Below, in pieces: positions 14,561 to 25,468 of a stretch of DNA of 40,787 nucleotides. This DNA is from Erysipelotrichaceae bacterium. Its GTDB lineage: Bacteria > Bacillota_I > Bacilli_A > Erysipelotrichales > Erysipelotrichaceae. The DNA lies in contig WSYG01000021.1 of the NCBI GenBank assembly GCA_009773735.1, positions 1 through 40,787 on the forward strand, in the 5' to 3' direction. A program made the position numbers and the translations under genes. The notes under the pieces are model-generated. The model worked only from the letters and a program-made list of their open reading frames with translations. It had not been told where the DNA came from and made no database searches. How positions within the stretch are numbered: position 1 is the first letter of the stretch; every line of letters begins with the position of its first letter.

Positions 14561-15154
14561 TTGACTCACTACTTTAAAAACTCAGAAAACACACCCAGTA
14601 ACCGGAAAGAACTGTCTTTCCGGTTTTTGGGCCATGATTTGACATTCATCAGCGATGATGGGATTTTTTCAAAGTCTAAACCCGATGAAGGATCACTTTT
14701 ATTGGCCAAGACAGCCATTGAACTAAAAATTTCAGGTCAGATCTTGGATATGGGTTGTGGATATGGGTTAGTGGGTTTGTTGGTTAAGAAATGTGATCCA
14801 TCGGTGTTGATCGATGGGATCGATGTCAATATCAAAGCTGTAGAGTGTGCCAATGCTTCTGCCCAAAGGTTAGAACTAGAAGCCAATTATACAGTGAAAG
14901 ACGCACGTGAAGATCTAGGTAAGCAATACGACTGTATCTTACTTAATCCTCCCATACGTACTGGAAAAGAAACCATCTTTGAGCTTTACCGCAATGCCTA
15001 CAAGCATCTAAACCCTCAAGGGTCGCTGATCATCGTGATCAGACGGCAACAAGGTGCGGCATCCAGCTTTAAAGAACTGCAGACGATCTTCCCGTTAGTC
15101 TCAAGAATAAAACTCCATAAAGGTTATGAGATAATTCAATCGAATAAAGATTGA
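14561..15154 (+). CDS. ybxB: Class I SAM-dependent methyltransferase, YbxB/RsmC-like
   Basis: This 197-residue protein has a Rossmann-type methyltransferase domain. Motif I is ILDMGCGYGLVGLL (residues 62-75), the acidic end of strand 2 is DGIDVN, and the catalytic NPP(I/F/Y)-type motif is LLNPPIRTG. The NPPIRTG form is typical of RsmC-type rRNA guanine-N2 methyltransferases. In B. subtilis the ortholog ybxB occupies this same place between rplL and rpoB. It starts with TTG 14561 and has a poor ribosome binding site, but MTHYF aligns with the family N-terminus. A terminator-like hairpin lies within codons 14-23. Confidence 0.85.
   Translation: MTHYFKNSENTPSNRKELSFRFLGHDLTFISDDGIFSKSKPDEGSLLLAKTAIELKISGQILDMGCGYGLVGLLVKKCDPSVLIDGIDVNIKAVECANASAQRLELEANYTVKDAREDLGKQYDCILLNPPIRTGKETIFELYRNAYKHLNPQGSLIIVIRRQQGAASSFKELQTIFPLVSRIKLHKGYEIIQSNKD
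14600..14628 (+). terminator. Terminator-like hairpin inside the start of ybxB, possible rplJL/rpoBC attenuator
   Basis: AACCGGAAAG and CTTTCCGGTT form a perfect 10-bp stem with loop AACTGT, followed by TTT to give five T in total. It meets the description of an intrinsic terminator but lies 40-68 bases inside the ybxB coding region. It could stop part of the rplJL transcripts and so set the ratio of L7/L12 to RNA polymerase subunits. Ribosomes translating ybxB could disrupt it. Confidence 0.6.
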
Positions 15155-15182
15155 CTTATTGAATAAACTTTGGTAATATAAT
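15151..15182 (+). promoter_or_regulatory. Promoter of rpoBC
   Basis: TTGACT (15151-15156) overlaps the ybxB stop codon. At 17 bp it faces TGGTAATAT, an extended -10 with TAATAT (15174-15179). A perfect TATAAT sits at 15177-15182 but with a 20-bp spacer. Either reading gives RNA polymerase its own promoter in addition to read-through from rplJL. Confidence 0.6.
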
Positions 15183-15260
15183 AAATTGCATAACTAACGA
15201 AATTAAACGGGATTTTAAGCCCTTTTAAGCGTTATGATACACTTCGAAAGGATGGCGCGC

Positions 15261-18200
15261 ATGAAGAAACAAGAATCCTACCGTATCACGCAATACGGTA
15301 AAAAGGCAGCACGTCGAGACTACTCCAAAGTCAGCGGCACCCTCGATTTACCCAATCTGGTTGAAATCCAGACAGACTCCTTCGACTGGTTTACCAAAGA
15401 AGGCATAAAGGAAGTATTCCAGGAAATTTATCCCATCGTCAATCATGGTGAAAATGTCCGTTTGGATTTTATGTCCTATGAGTTTGCGGCACCCAAATAT
15501 AGTGTTGGGGAATGCAAAGAAAGGGAAGCCAATTACGCAGCTCCCTTAAAAGCGCACATGAAGTTAGAAATCTTAAATAACGCAACCGGTGAAATCACGG
15601 AACGTCATGAAGATGTCTTCTTAGGAGAATTCCCGCTGATGACTGAAACCGGAACCTTCATTATCAATGGGGCAGAACGCGTTATCGTATCTCAGATCGT
15701 TCGATCGCCTGGTGCTTATTACTACTATGAACCGCTTAAAGATAAAGTAGGCAATCAACAGGACAAATACAATTCAGAACTGATTCCATCTCGTGGAACA
15801 TGGCTCGAATTCATGTCTGCGGTAAAGAAGACAACGGCAGCTTCAAAAGCATCTGCTGCAGACAACAACTTTGCGGATTCCGACTTCCAGATCAATGTCT
15901 CCATTGATCGTAAGCGTAAGATATTATCTTCCATCTTGTTTAAAGCCATTGGTTTCTCTTTCGATACTGAAAAAGCCGAAGATGCTTATGATACAACCGC
16001 CTTTAGAACATTCTTAGGGGCTCTAGGATACAACACGACACGCCAAGATATATTTGGCGATGAACGTGAATTCATCAACCATTATCTGTTGATGTTTACG
16101 TCGTTCTTTGGAGAATATCCAGATATGATCAATACCTTATTGTCGGATAAAGTCAGAACAACGCGTGAAGCTTTGTATGACATCTACAACAATCAACGCG
16201 CTGATGAAATTGCGACTGAAGAAGGCGCTAAGAATCTGATGAAGTCGAAATTCTTCGACAACAGACGATATGACTTAACCAAAGCTGGTCGTTATAAATT
16301 AGGTAAGAAACTCAGTGTCGTCGATCGTATGGTCGGCAACAAACTCGCCATGGACATCAGAGATGCTCAAGGCAATGAAGTCAAATATATCGATAAAGAT
16401 GGTAAAGAAGTCGTCTTAAAAGCCGATGTCATCATCGATCGTGAAGAAAAAGCGGCGCTATTAAAAGTCCTCAACAAGGGCCTTTATATGCAAGCTATGC
16501 CGTTTAATCCTTACTTTAGTTTCCCTGAATCAATTGCTGTCAAAACCGTTGATCGTGATGCTTTAGTGGGTCGTATATTGGCCAACAGTGTTGAAATCAA
16601 TGATTTCAGACTTGATAAAGGCAATGTCATTACATTTCAAGATGCGGTTACTTTAGAAACATTAGTCGATACAGTCTTGGTTTATGAAGGCTTGATCGCA
16701 CGTAAACTGACTTTAAACAAAGCCAACTTTAACAGTGTCATGTCTTATGGACAACGTTTGTTTGTGATCGGTAGAATCCTAATCAACAATAAAGATGCGA
16801 TGAGTAAAGATGAAGTCTTGATTCCTACCTTTGAACCTTCAAAAGATAGAATGGTCTTGTCGATCGACAAAGAACGTGAGTTGAAGTCAGAATTAGGCGA
16901 TAAAGATGCTGAATGTTGGTTGGTTGGTACAGCTGTTCAACAAGTCTATGTCAAAGCCAAAGAAAACGATGACCTGATCAAGATCATCGGTACAGATCCG
17001 TTATTGATCAAGAAAACAGTCACCATGAGCGATATGATCGCTTCTTATGACTATCTATTGAATTTACATACAGGTGTCGGAGAAACCGATGACATCGATC
17101 AATTGGGTAACCGAAGAATCCGTACTGTCGGAGAATTGATCCAAAATCAATTCCGTATTGGTCTATCCAGAATGGAACGTGTCGTTAAAGAAAGAATGTC
17201 CATCAATGCTGATTTAGGTGGTTTAACACCGAAGTCCTTGACCAACATCCGTCCTTTGACTGCTGCCATCAAAGAATTCTTTTCCTCTTCTCAGCTCTCC
17301 CAATTTATGGATCAAACCAATCCTTTGGCTGAGTTGACCAATAAACGTCGTATATCCGCTTTAGGTCCAGGCGGTTTGACCAGAGAACGTGCGGGCTTTG
17401 AAGTCCGTGACGTTCATGCATCCCACTATGGCCGTATCTGTCCGATTGAAACTCCTGAAGGACCAAACATTGGATTGATATCTAATCTTACATCGTATGG
17501 TCGTGTCAATGAGTATGGTTTTATTCAGACACCTTATCGTAAAGTCATGAAAGATGGCACCGTCAGTAACGAAGTCATTTATCTGTCCTCTGATGATGAG
17601 ATGGACTACAACATCGCTCAGGCCAATGAAGTCGTCGATGGGAAATTAGCTCATGATGAAGTTGTTGTCCGTTATAAAGGTGACCATATTAAAGTATTGA
17701 AAGATCAAGTTGAACTCGCTGATGTTTCCCCAAAACAGATCGTTTCGGTAGCGACAGCGTGTATTCCATTCTTGGAAAACGATGATGCTTCTCGTGCTTT
17801 GATGGGTGCCAACATGCAGCGTCAGGCGATTCCTTTGCTCAGACCTCGTTCTCCATATGTAGGAACTGGGATTGAACATCGTATCGCAGCCGACTCCGGA
17901 AGTGCTGTCATTGCGCATCATCAAGGTTTAGTAACCTATGTCGATGCCAACAAAGTCGTCGTCACAGCGGATGATGGGGCTCATACCTATGATTTGATGA
18001 AGTTTAAACGTTCCAATCAAGGAACCTGTATCAATCAGACACCTTTAGTTCGTAAAGGCGATATGGTTGATCGTGGGGATGTCTTAGCGGATGGACCTTC
18101 GATGCAGTCTGGCGAATTGGCTTTGGGCCAAAACGTCAAGATCGCGTTTATGACATGGTATGGCTATAACTATGAAGATGCGGTCATCATGTCTGAACGT

Positions 18201-19478
18201 TTGGTTAAAGATGATGTGTATACTTCGATCCATATTGAAGAATATGATCTAGAAGTACGTGATACTAAGCTCGGTGATGAAGAAATCACCCGTGATATTC
18301 CTAACGTATCCCAAGATGCTTGCCGTCATTTGGATGCTCAAGGCATCGTTATGATCGGGGCTGAAGTTAAAGAAGGCGATATCTTAGTTGGTAAAGTTAC
18401 TCCAAAAGGACAAAGCGAAATTTCTCCAGAAGAAAAATTGCTCTTGGCCATCTTTGGAGACAAGAGCCGTGAAGTCAGAGACAACTCCTTAAAAGTACCT
18501 CATGGCGGAAGTGGTATCGTTCAAGCGGTCAGAATCTTCGATCGTGAAGATGGACATGATTTGGCACCTGGTGTCAAACGTGTCGTTAAAGTCTATATCG
18601 TACAAAAGCGTAAGATCTCAGAAGGGGATAAAATGGCCGGCCGTCATGGCAATAAGGGCGTTATCTCAAAAATCTTACCGGTAGAAGACATGCCTTTCTT
18701 ACCTGATGGAAGTCAGGTCGATATCATGCTGAATCCTTTCGGTGTTCCATCTCGTATGAACATCGGACAGGTCCTAGAAATTCATTTGGGAATGGCTGCT
18801 GAAAAACTCGGTGTGAAGTTTGCGACACCAGTCTTCGATGGCATCAACAATGAAGAACTTAAAGACATCATGCGTGAAGCAGAGATGACAGAAGACGGTA
18901 AGACCATCTTGTTTGATGGCCGTACCGGTGAACAATTCGACGAACGTATTTCAGTTGGGGTCATGTATATGATCAAACTGGCACACATGGTCGATGATAA
19001 GTTGCATGCCCGTGCAACAGGTCCTTATTCTTTGGTTACGCAACAACCTTTGGGCGGTAAAGCTCAAAACGGTGGTCAGCGTTTCGGAGAAATGGAAGTT
19101 TGGGCGCTTGAAGCCTATGGGGCATCCAGTACCTTACAGGAAATCTTAACCATTAAATCTGATGACATCATGGGCCGTACGAAGACCTACGAAGCCATCA
19201 TCAAAGGTAAAGACATTCCAGAACCTGGTGTACCAGAATCCTTCAGAGTGCTTAAACATGAACTCAATGCCTTGGGTATTGATGTCAAACTTTTGGACGA
19301 AGACAAACAAGAAGTCGACATGAAAAAGATCGAAGTCGAAGACAACTCTGTATTGGATGTTGAACCCATCTTACCTACTGAATTAGGTCTGGATGATGAC
19401 GATATCCCTGAAGGGATCGAAGAAGAGATCCCAGAAGCAGCCGTTGTCGGCGCGGATGATCAGGAGGACTTAGTGTAA
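15261..19478 (+). CDS. rpoB: DNA-directed RNA polymerase subunit beta, enlarged
   Basis: This is the catalytic beta subunit of RNA polymerase, about 1405 residues against about 1190 in B. subtilis. Conserved landmarks are all present: [30 protein letters not shown], the rifampicin region [33 protein letters not shown] and the C-terminal [11 protein letters not shown]. The residue equivalent to E. coli His526 is Asn694 (LTNKRR). Extra length is concentrated in residues about 349-588 (nucleotides 16305-17024), roughly 240 residues where I expect about 105. Smaller additions occur near residues 190-215 and 235-290. ATG 15261 is used because AAAGGA (15247-15252) lies eight bases before it; in-frame ATGs at 15234 and 15252 are badly spaced. 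It ends overlapping the rpoC start. Confidence 0.96.
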   Translation: MKKQESYRITQYGKKAARRDYSKVSGTLDLPNLVEIQTDSFDWFTKEGIKEVFQEIYPIVNHGENVRLDFMSYEFAAPKYSVGECKEREANYAAPLKAHMKLEILNNATGEITERHEDVFLGEFPLMTETGTFIINGAERVIVSQIVRSPGAYYYYEPLKDKVGNQQDKYNSELIPSRGTWLEFMSAVKKTTAASKASAADNNFADSDFQINVSIDRKRKILSSILFKAIGFSFDTEKAEDAYDTTAFRTFLGALGYNTTRQDIFGDEREFINHYLLMFTSFFGEYPDMINTLLSDKVRTTREALYDIYNNQRADEIATEEGAKNLMKSKFFDNRRYDLTKAGRYKLGKKLSVVDRMVGNKLAMDIRDAQGNEVKYIDKDGKEVVLKADVIIDREEKAALLKVLNKGLYMQAMPFNPYFSFPESIAVKTVDRDALVGRILANSVEINDFRLDKGNVITFQDAVTLETLVDTVLVYEGLIARKLTLNKANFNSVMSYGQRLFVIGRILINNKDAMSKDEVLIPTFEPSKDRMVLSIDKERELKSELGDKDAECWLVGTAVQQVYVKAKENDDLIKIIGTDPLLIKKTVTMSDMIASYDYLLNLHTGVGETDDIDQLGNRRIRTVGELIQNQFRIGLSRMERVVKERMSINADLGGLTPKSLTNIRPLTAAIKEFFSSSQLSQFMDQTNPLAELTNKRRISALGPGGLTRERAGFEVRDVHASHYGRICPIETPEGPNIGLISNLTSYGRVNEYGFIQTPYRKVMKDGTVSNEVIYLSSDDEMDYNIAQANEVVDGKLAHDEVVVRYKGDHIKVLKDQVELADVSPKQIVSVATACIPFLENDDASRALMGANMQRQAIPLLRPRSPYVGTGIEHRIAADSGSAVIAHHQGLVTYVDANKVVVTADDGAHTYDLMKFKRSNQGTCINQTPLVRKGDMVDRGDVLADGPSMQSGELALGQNVKIAFMTWYGYNYEDAVIMSERLVKDDVYTSIHIEEYDLEVRDTKLGDEEITRDIPNVSQDACRHLDAQGIVMIGAEVKEGDILVGKVTPKGQSEISPEEKLLLAIFGDKSREVRDNSLKVPHGGSGIVQAVRIFDREDGHDLAPGVKRVVKVYIVQKRKISEGDKMAGRHGNKGVISKILPVEDMPFLPDGSQVDIMLNPFGVPSRMNIGQVLEIHLGMAAEKLGVKFATPVFDGINNEELKDIMREAEMTEDGKTILFDGRTGEQFDERISVGVMYMIKLAHMVDDKLHARATGPYSLVTQQPLGGKAQNGGQRFGEMEVWALEAYGASSTLQEILTIKSDDIMGRTKTYEAIIKGKDIPEPGVPESFRVLKHELNALGIDVKLLDEDKQEVDMKKIEVEDNSVLDVEPILPTELGLDDDDIPEGIEEEIPEAAVVGADDQEDLV

Positions 19479-22400
19479 TGAGTATCAACAATTTTGCCTC
19501 TATTCAAATTGGTTTGGCTTCTCCTGAACGTATCCGTGAATGGAGCCATGGCGAAGTCAAGAAACCAGAAACCATCAACTATAGGTCCCAAAAACCTGAA
19601 CGAGATGGCTTATTCTGCGAACGTATTTTCGGACCTTCCAAGGACTGGGAATGTTATTGCGGTAAGTATAAAAAAGTAAGATACAAAGGGGTCGTCTGTG
19701 ACCGTTGCGGCGTCGAAGTCACCAAAAGTTCCGTTCGACGTGAACGTATGGGCCATATCGATTTGGCTGCACCAGTTGCCCACATTTGGTATCTAAGAGG
19801 TATTCCTTCCAGAATGAGTTTACTCTTAGGTATATCCCCTAAGAATCTTGAAGAAGTCGTTTACTTCGTATCCTGGGTCGTCATCGATGCGGGAGATACG
19901 GATCTTTCCTACAAACAAATCATTTCCGAAAAGGAATACAGAGACTATACCCGTGAATGGGGCGTAGGTTCTTTCGTTGCGAAAACAGGCGCTGAAGCCG
20001 TTAAAGAATTGCTTGAACGCATCAATTTACCAAAAGAACACAAAGCAGTCATTGAAGAATTAAAGGATGCTCAAGGCGATAAACGTAAGAAATTGATCAA
20101 ACGTTTAGAAACCATCGATGCGTTCAGAAACTCAGACAATGAACCAGAATGGATGGTCTTGACCGTATTACCAGTCATCCCACCAGATCTTAGACCAATG
20201 TTACAGCTGGATGGCGGACGTTTCGCGACCAGTGATTTAAATGATTTGTATCGCAGAGTTATTACCAGAAACAGCCGTTTAAAACGCTTGATCGAAATGG
20301 GTACACCATCCATCATCGTTCAAAATGAAAAACGCATGCTTCAAGAAGCTGTCGATGCTTTAATCGACAATGGCCGTAGATCAAAACCGATCGCTGGTGC
20401 CGGACAACGTCCTCTGAAATCCTTATCCCACAGTTTAAAAGGGAAACAAGGCCGTTTCAGACAGAACTTGTTGGGCAAACGTGTCGACTTCTCAGGCCGT
20501 TCAGTTATTGCGGTAGGACCAGATCTTAGAATGTTTGAATGTGGTATTCCACGTGAAATGGCCATCCAATTGTTCAAACCTTTCGTCATCAATGAAATGG
20601 TTCATCGTCAACTCACCTCCAATCCAAAATCAGCAGAAAAATTGATCGAAAGACAGGATCCTCGTGTTTGGGATGTCGTCGAAGACGTCATCCATAATCA
20701 TCCAGTCCTGTTGAATCGTGCTCCTACGCTGCATAGACTCGGCATCCAAGCTTTTATGCCAAAACTGGTTGAAGGACGAGCCATTCGTCTACATCCTTTA
20801 GTTACACCTGCTTTCAACGCCGACTTCGATGGCGACCAAATGGCCGTCCACGTTCCTTTGAGCGAAGAATCCAGAGCTGAAGCTGAAGTTTTGATGCTGG
20901 GATCCAATAATATTCTTGGACCTAAAGATGGTAAACCAATCGTTACACCTTCCCAAGACATGGTCATGGGTAACTTCTATCTGAATATGGAAGAAACAGC
21001 TGCCGAATTTGTTGCGAAAGCTGAGCTATTAAAAGCTTTAGGCGATAATGATGGTTATCTGTTATGGAATCGTTTTGCGGATAATGAAGGTCATATCTAT
21101 AAAGACATCAATGAAGCATTGATGGCCTATGAATCCAAAGAGATCCATATCCATACCCGTATTGCGGTACGCGCAAGATCTTTAGGCAAAGACGGTTTCA
21201 CTGCTTCTCAAAATGTATCCTATTTAATTACGACCGTTGGGAAACTGATCTTCAATGAAATGTTCCCTAGCGATTTACCTTACATCAATGAAGTCTCCAA
21301 AGAGAACTTCATCGCAACACCTCAACGTTATTTTGTCCCACTTGGTGAAAACGTCAAGAAATACATCCAATCCTTAAAAATCAGCAATGACTTTAAGAAA
21401 AAAGACTTAGGGACCATCATCGCTGAAGTATTCAATCGTTATGGCACCTCAAAGACTTCCGAAATCTTAGATAAGATCAAAGACAACGGATTTAAGTATT
21501 CGACGGTTGCTGGGATGACGGTTGCGTTAAGTGACATTGTTGTATCCCCAAATACCGCCAATCTCGTTGAGATGGGCAAGATTCAAGAAGCCAGATTGAT
21601 GGATCTCCGTCAAACCGGTCGTTTGACTCCTCGTGAGTGGGAACGTCATGTGACCATTTTGTGGGATCGCATCAAATCCGACATCGGAAAAGATTTAGAA
21701 GCTCACTTACCACGTAAGAACCCGATCAATATGATGAAGACTTCCGGGGCTCGTGGTAATGCATCGCACTTTACTCAGTTAGCGGGTATCCGTGGATTGA
21801 TGGGGAAACCGATCTCATCCACCAAATCTCACCAAGCTGAAACTTCCCAGAATATGGAAGGCAAGAAGCGTGAATTTAGAAGTTTATTGAAAGAACACTA
21901 TTTAGACTTCGCTTTGGAACCCGCAGAATTGATCTTGATCAAAGAACGTGAAGAAGCCATCAAAACAGCTGAAGACACCAAAAAGATCAAGCTCTATGAA
22001 CTCTATGAAGATTTCAAAGGATTAGATGTCTATGCTCAAATCAAACACTTGAATGCATATGCGATCGACCTCAACGTCAAAGCTCGCAAAAAAGTTCAAG
22101 CGAATGTTGAAAAACTACAAACTACTGGTGAACTCGATCAAGATACCGTCTTGACCATGATCAAAAATGACGCAGTAAAAGGCGATCATCACTTTACGAT
22201 CACGACTCAAAACGAAGCCATCAAATTCGCCAAGACAGAATTCGAACAAGGTTTCGAAAAACTAACCACCAACTTCATGGGTCGTAACAGCACCGATGAA
22301 CTGATCGTTCAACTCGATAAAGCCTTGTGGATCAAAGAACAAAAAGACAGTGTTGCATTACGCTTAGATCAGAAAAACCCCTTCATCATGGTTAAATTGG

Positions 22401-24859
22401 ATGAGAAACAACTCAAACAAGCCGAAAAGAAACAGGGTTTAGTCGATTTAGCGAAAACCTTACTGACCAATACTTTGACCAAAGAAGATTTAGCTCAAGC
22501 TTCCTTATATGAAAACGTAAAGTTCCTTCTGAAGAAACAAAATCCGATCATCCTCAAAGTCTTATCCGACAAAGAAAAGATCACCCTTGAATCAGAAGGC
22601 GATAAACACATCGACAACATCGCATTTGACGTCGTTGATGATAACCGTGTCTTCCAATCCATCAATAAGATCAAGATGCTCTCTGAGATCCCAGTTGCCT
22701 TGTTGGACCACTTTACCTTGGCTTCGAAGTTTGTAGAACGCAACTTCACCAAACATGAGATTGAAATTTTAGGAAAAATCAAAGCATCGTATGATGATCT
22801 CGTACGTAAGATCTTTGATGAAAAGTGCGATCTCGGGTTGATGAAATATGCTGATCCGCTCAAAAACTTCACAAGTGTATTGTCTGAAGACCTTAAAACC
22901 AAAGCTGATTCATTGTTGGCGACCTGTGATGAAGCAGTCTTGGCCAAAGCCAATAGTCTGCTTGAACTAACACCGTTGGATGAAGCTGCCTGGGATGAAT
23001 TTGTCTTAGAAACCTACACCAACGATAAACAAGCCATCGATAAGCTATACTACAAAGACCAATATGACAAGAAACTGAGTGAAGTTAAAAAAGCTTTAAG
23101 CGTTCTCTTCAAAGAAGTCGTAAAACGTGGTCTAAGCCCAGAGAATGTCTCTGAAGCTGTGAAAGTCTCAGCTTTGGGTCTGAATACATTAGACATTAAA
23201 AACCTGTTTGATACCGCAGAAAGCTTCTATGCAGCAGCCATTAAGATCGCTGAAGCTTATGTAGAAACACCGGAATCCTTCTTCAAATATGTGGCCTCTA
23301 AGAGTGCTGGCGAAGAGAAGAAAGATGAAAAAGTCATCGGTAATGCGTTAAGCAATCTATCTAAGGCTGAATCACGTTATATTCCTTCAGTCTTCGAAGT
23401 GCCTATATATTCATCATTCCGTAAAGGACTCAATGTGTCAGAATTCTTTATTTCGACCCATGGGGTTCGTAAAGGTCTGACCGATACCGCCTTGAAGACC
23501 GCTGAATCAGGATATCTGACAAGACGTCTCGTCGATGTTGCGCAAGATGTCATGATCGTTGAAGAAGACTGTGGAACCGATACCGGCTATGTCATCGAAG
23601 ACATCCGTGATCGAAAAAACAACACTGTCATCGAAGATCTGAAAGATCGTCTGATTGGCCGTTACTCAAAAGAAGACATCATCAATCCTAAGACAGGTGA
23701 AGTCATGGTTGAAAGCGATGACTACATCTCAGAACCAATGGCGACCTTGATTGTCGAAGCCGGCATCATAAAAGCCAAGATCAGAAATGTATTTACCTGT
23801 AAATCAACCGATGGGATCTGTGTGAAGTGCTATGGCCGTAACTTAGCCACAGGCAAACCAGTCGAAGTCGGAGAAGCTGTTGGGATCATGGCTGCCCAAT
23901 CCATTGGGGAACCTGGTACACAGCTGACCATGCGTACCTTCCATACCGGAGGGGTCGCTGCAGCTGAAGGGGGAGACATCACACAAGGTTTACCTCGTGT
24001 CGAAGAACTCTTTGAAGCCAGACGTCCTAAACGTCCAGCGGTTCTAGCCAAGATCTCAGGTGTTATCTCTGCCATCGAATCGGTCAATACGGACTTCTTC
24101 GATCGTGAAGAAAACGATGCGAAAGAACTCTTGATCCGTATTGACGTAACCAACCACAACACCAATGAAGTAGTATCCCACTTTGCGAGTTTGACCCAAC
24201 ACATCAGACAAGACCTTAAGAAGGGCGAATATGTCGAGGCCGGTGAAAACCTGACCGATGACCATATCGATCCTAAAGAGCTCTTGGAAGTCGGTGGGGT
24301 TGAAAGCGTTCAGTTCTATATCTTAAAAGAAGTTAAGAAAGTCTATCAGTCCCAAGGGATCGAAATCTCCGATAAACATCTGGAAGTCATGATCAGACAA
24401 ATGCTGCGTAAAATCGTCATCACCGATGGCGGCGATGCGAAGCTCTCAATCGGTCAACAGATGAGCATCTCCCACATCACCAGACTCAATCAAAAGTATC
24501 TGATGAATGGTAAAACACCGGCAGCCTTCAAACCTTTATTGCTGGGGATCTCCAAGTCTTCCGTTGAAACCGATTCCTTCTTGTCGGCAGCTTCCTTCCA
24601 GGAAACCACCAAAGTCTTGACCGATGCATCCATCAAAGGAAAAATCGATCATCTCAAAGGCTTGAAAGAAAACGTCATCATCGGTAAACGTATCCCGGCA
24701 GGAACTGGCTCTAAAGTCGATCGTGAATCTTCACGTTTGATTCAAGCCAAAACCGCTTTATTAAGAGAAGCACGTTATGCGAAAAATGCCCGTCGTGAAG
24801 AGGAACAAAACTCTTTAGAAATCCTGAGAGATCAGGAAAAGTCAGACAAAGGCGAATAA
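19478..24859 (+). CDS. rpoC: DNA-directed RNA polymerase subunit beta' with a ~520-residue insertion
   Basis: At 1793 residues this is far longer than the ~1200 usual in Bacillota. Core landmarks are intact: the zinc ribbon (CYCGKYK, then CDRCGVEV), the active-site [12 protein letters not shown], the F-loop [18 protein letters not shown], the bridge helix ([18 protein letters not shown]) and the trigger-loop region [16 protein letters not shown], which has no SI3-type insertion. Between GLMGKP (ends at residue 778) and VFEVPIYSS (residue 1305) lie about 526 residues where other bacteria have fewer than ten. The insert (nt 21812-23392) is rich in Lys and Glu, looks mostly helical and stays in frame. 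It shows no intein signature. Start ATG 19478 overlaps the rpoB stop codon (TAATG). A terminator follows. Confidence 0.96.
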   Translation: MSINNFASIQIGLASPERIREWSHGEVKKPETINYRSQKPERDGLFCERIFGPSKDWECYCGKYKKVRYKGVVCDRCGVEVTKSSVRRERMGHIDLAAPVAHIWYLRGIPSRMSLLLGISPKNLEEVVYFVSWVVIDAGDTDLSYKQIISEKEYRDYTREWGVGSFVAKTGAEAVKELLERINLPKEHKAVIEELKDAQGDKRKKLIKRLETIDAFRNSDNEPEWMVLTVLPVIPPDLRPMLQLDGGRFATSDLNDLYRRVITRNSRLKRLIEMGTPSIIVQNEKRMLQEAVDALIDNGRRSKPIAGAGQRPLKSLSHSLKGKQGRFRQNLLGKRVDFSGRSVIAVGPDLRMFECGIPREMAIQLFKPFVINEMVHRQLTSNPKSAEKLIERQDPRVWDVVEDVIHNHPVLLNRAPTLHRLGIQAFMPKLVEGRAIRLHPLVTPAFNADFDGDQMAVHVPLSEESRAEAEVLMLGSNNILGPKDGKPIVTPSQDMVMGNFYLNMEETAAEFVAKAELLKALGDNDGYLLWNRFADNEGHIYKDINEALMAYESKEIHIHTRIAVRARSLGKDGFTASQNVSYLITTVGKLIFNEMFPSDLPYINEVSKENFIATPQRYFVPLGENVKKYIQSLKISNDFKKKDLGTIIAEVFNRYGTSKTSEILDKIKDNGFKYSTVAGMTVALSDIVVSPNTANLVEMGKIQEARLMDLRQTGRLTPREWERHVTILWDRIKSDIGKDLEAHLPRKNPINMMKTSGARGNASHFTQLAGIRGLMGKPISSTKSHQAETSQNMEGKKREFRSLLKEHYLDFALEPAELILIKEREEAIKTAEDTKKIKLYELYEDFKGLDVYAQIKHLNAYAIDLNVKARKKVQANVEKLQTTGELDQDTVLTMIKNDAVKGDHHFTITTQNEAIKFAKTEFEQGFEKLTTNFMGRNSTDELIVQLDKALWIKEQKDSVALRLDQKNPFIMVKLDEKQLKQAEKKQGLVDLAKTLLTNTLTKEDLAQASLYENVKFLLKKQNPIILKVLSDKEKITLESEGDKHIDNIAFDVVDDNRVFQSINKIKMLSEIPVALLDHFTLASKFVERNFTKHEIEILGKIKASYDDLVRKIFDEKCDLGLMKYADPLKNFTSVLSEDLKTKADSLLATCDEAVLAKANSLLELTPLDEAAWDEFVLETYTNDKQAIDKLYYKDQYDKKLSEVKKALSVLFKEVVKRGLSPENVSEAVKVSALGLNTLDIKNLFDTAESFYAAAIKIAEAYVETPESFFKYVASKSAGEEKKDEKVIGNALSNLSKAESRYIPSVFEVPIYSSFRKGLNVSEFFISTHGVRKGLTDTALKTAESGYLTRRLVDVAQDVMIVEEDCGTDTGYVIEDIRDRKNNTVIEDLKDRLIGRYSKEDIINPKTGEVMVESDDYISEPMATLIVEAGIIKAKIRNVFTCKSTDGICVKCYGRNLATGKPVEVGEAVGIMAAQSIGEPGTQLTMRTFHTGGVAAAEGGDITQGLPRVEELFEARRPKRPAVLAKISGVISAIESVNTDFFDREENDAKELLIRIDVTNHNTNEVVSHFASLTQHIRQDLKKGEYVEAGENLTDDHIDPKELLEVGGVESVQFYILKEVKKVYQSQGIEISDKHLEVMIRQMLRKIVITDGGDAKLSIGQQMSISHITRLNQKYLMNGKTPAAFKPLLLGISKSSVETDSFLSAASFQETTKVLTDASIKGKIDHLKGLKENVIIGKRIPAGTGSKVDRESSRLIQAKTALLREARYAKNARREEEQNSLEILRDQEKSDKGE

Positions 24860-24865
24860 ACACTA

Positions 24866-24891
24866 AAAACGGTTGGAAACAACCGTTTTTT
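24866..24891 (+). terminator. Intrinsic terminator after rpoC
   Basis: AAAACGGTTG and CAACCGTTTT form a 10-bp stem with a GAAA tetraloop, followed by T. It ends the rpoBC unit twelve bases before the next promoter. Confidence 0.92.
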
Positions 24892-24902
24892 CTATTTTGT
24901 CA

Positions 24903-24931
24903 TTGACATTGCGTAACAAACGCATTAGAAT
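24903..24931 (+). promoter_or_regulatory. Promoter of the str operon (rpsL-rpsG-fusA)
   Basis: TTGACA (24903-24908) and TAGAAT (24926-24931) are separated by exactly 17 bp. The gap holds GCGTAACAAACGC, which could form a small palindrome. Confidence 0.88.
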
Positions 24932-24953
24932 ATGAAGGCTTATCGATGAATGC

Positions 24954-25012
24954 GTTCCGTGAAGCGGAACTAAACTTCAATTAGAAAAGATGGCACACCC
25001 GGTAATGTGTGC
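24954..25012 (+). promoter_or_regulatory. Structured leader of rpsL
   Basis: Two hairpins precede rpsL. GTTCCG and CGGAAC (24954-24970) enclose TGAAG. GCACAC and GTGTGC (24993-25012) enclose CCGGTAAT. The second ends three bases before the ribosome binding site GAAAGGGG. Ribosomal operon leaders of this kind often serve feedback control, here perhaps by S12 or S7; that is inference. Confidence 0.45.
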
Positions 25013-25028
25013 AAGAAAGGGGTACGAA

Positions 25029-25451
25029 ATGCCTACAATCAATCAATTGGTCAGCCAAGGCCGTACAGACAAAGTCTATAAATCAAAGTCTCCTGCTTTA
25101 AACAGAGGTTTGAATACTTTGGAACGTCGTCCGACTGACATCTCCTCTCCGCAAAAACGTGGAGTCTGCACCCGTGTCGGTACCATGACACCAAAGAAAC
25201 CGAATTCTGCTTTGCGTAAATATGCCCGTGTCCGTTTATCCAATGGGATGGAAGTTACCGCATATATCCCAGGAATCGGCCATAACCTTCAGGAACACAG
25301 CGTCGTCATGATTAGAGGCGGCCGTGTCAAAGACTTACCTGGAGTTCGTTACCACATCATCCGCGGTACTTTAGACTGTGCCGGAGTAGACAGCCGTAGA
25401 CAGGGTAGATCCCTCTATGGTGCCAAGCGTCCTAAAAAGGCCGCTAAGTAA
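25029..25451 (+). CDS. rpsL: 30S ribosomal protein S12
   Basis: This 140-residue protein lies at the decoding centre. It begins MPTINQLV, and the motifs [24 protein letters not shown] and [13 protein letters not shown] are intact. Both lysines whose mutation gives streptomycin resistance (in PKKPNS and GRVKDLP) are wild type. ATG 25029 follows GAAAGGGG; an in-frame ATG at 24990 lies inside the leader hairpin and does not match the family. It is the first gene of the str operon; the L7Ae-like gene (ybxF) often found before it in Bacillota is absent. Confidence 0.97.
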   Translation: MPTINQLVSQGRTDKVYKSKSPALNRGLNTLERRPTDISSPQKRGVCTRVGTMTPKKPNSALRKYARVRLSNGMEVTAYIPGIGHNLQEHSVVMIRGGRVKDLPGVRYHIIRGTLDCAGVDSRRQGRSLYGAKRPKKAAK

Positions 25452-25468
25452 GAAAGGAGCGACAGAAC

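Noticed and set aside
15234-15260. ATG 15234 or 15252 as rpoB start
   Set aside because: AAAGGA at 15247-15252 lies downstream of the first and overlaps the second; only ATG 15261 is properly spaced.
21812-23392. Intein or group I intron as explanation of the extra RpoC sequence
   Set aside because: No Cys/Ser start with His-Asn end, no LAGLIDADG-like motif, and the frame is continuous. The junctions are not at typical intein sites, so a domain insertion is the better reading.
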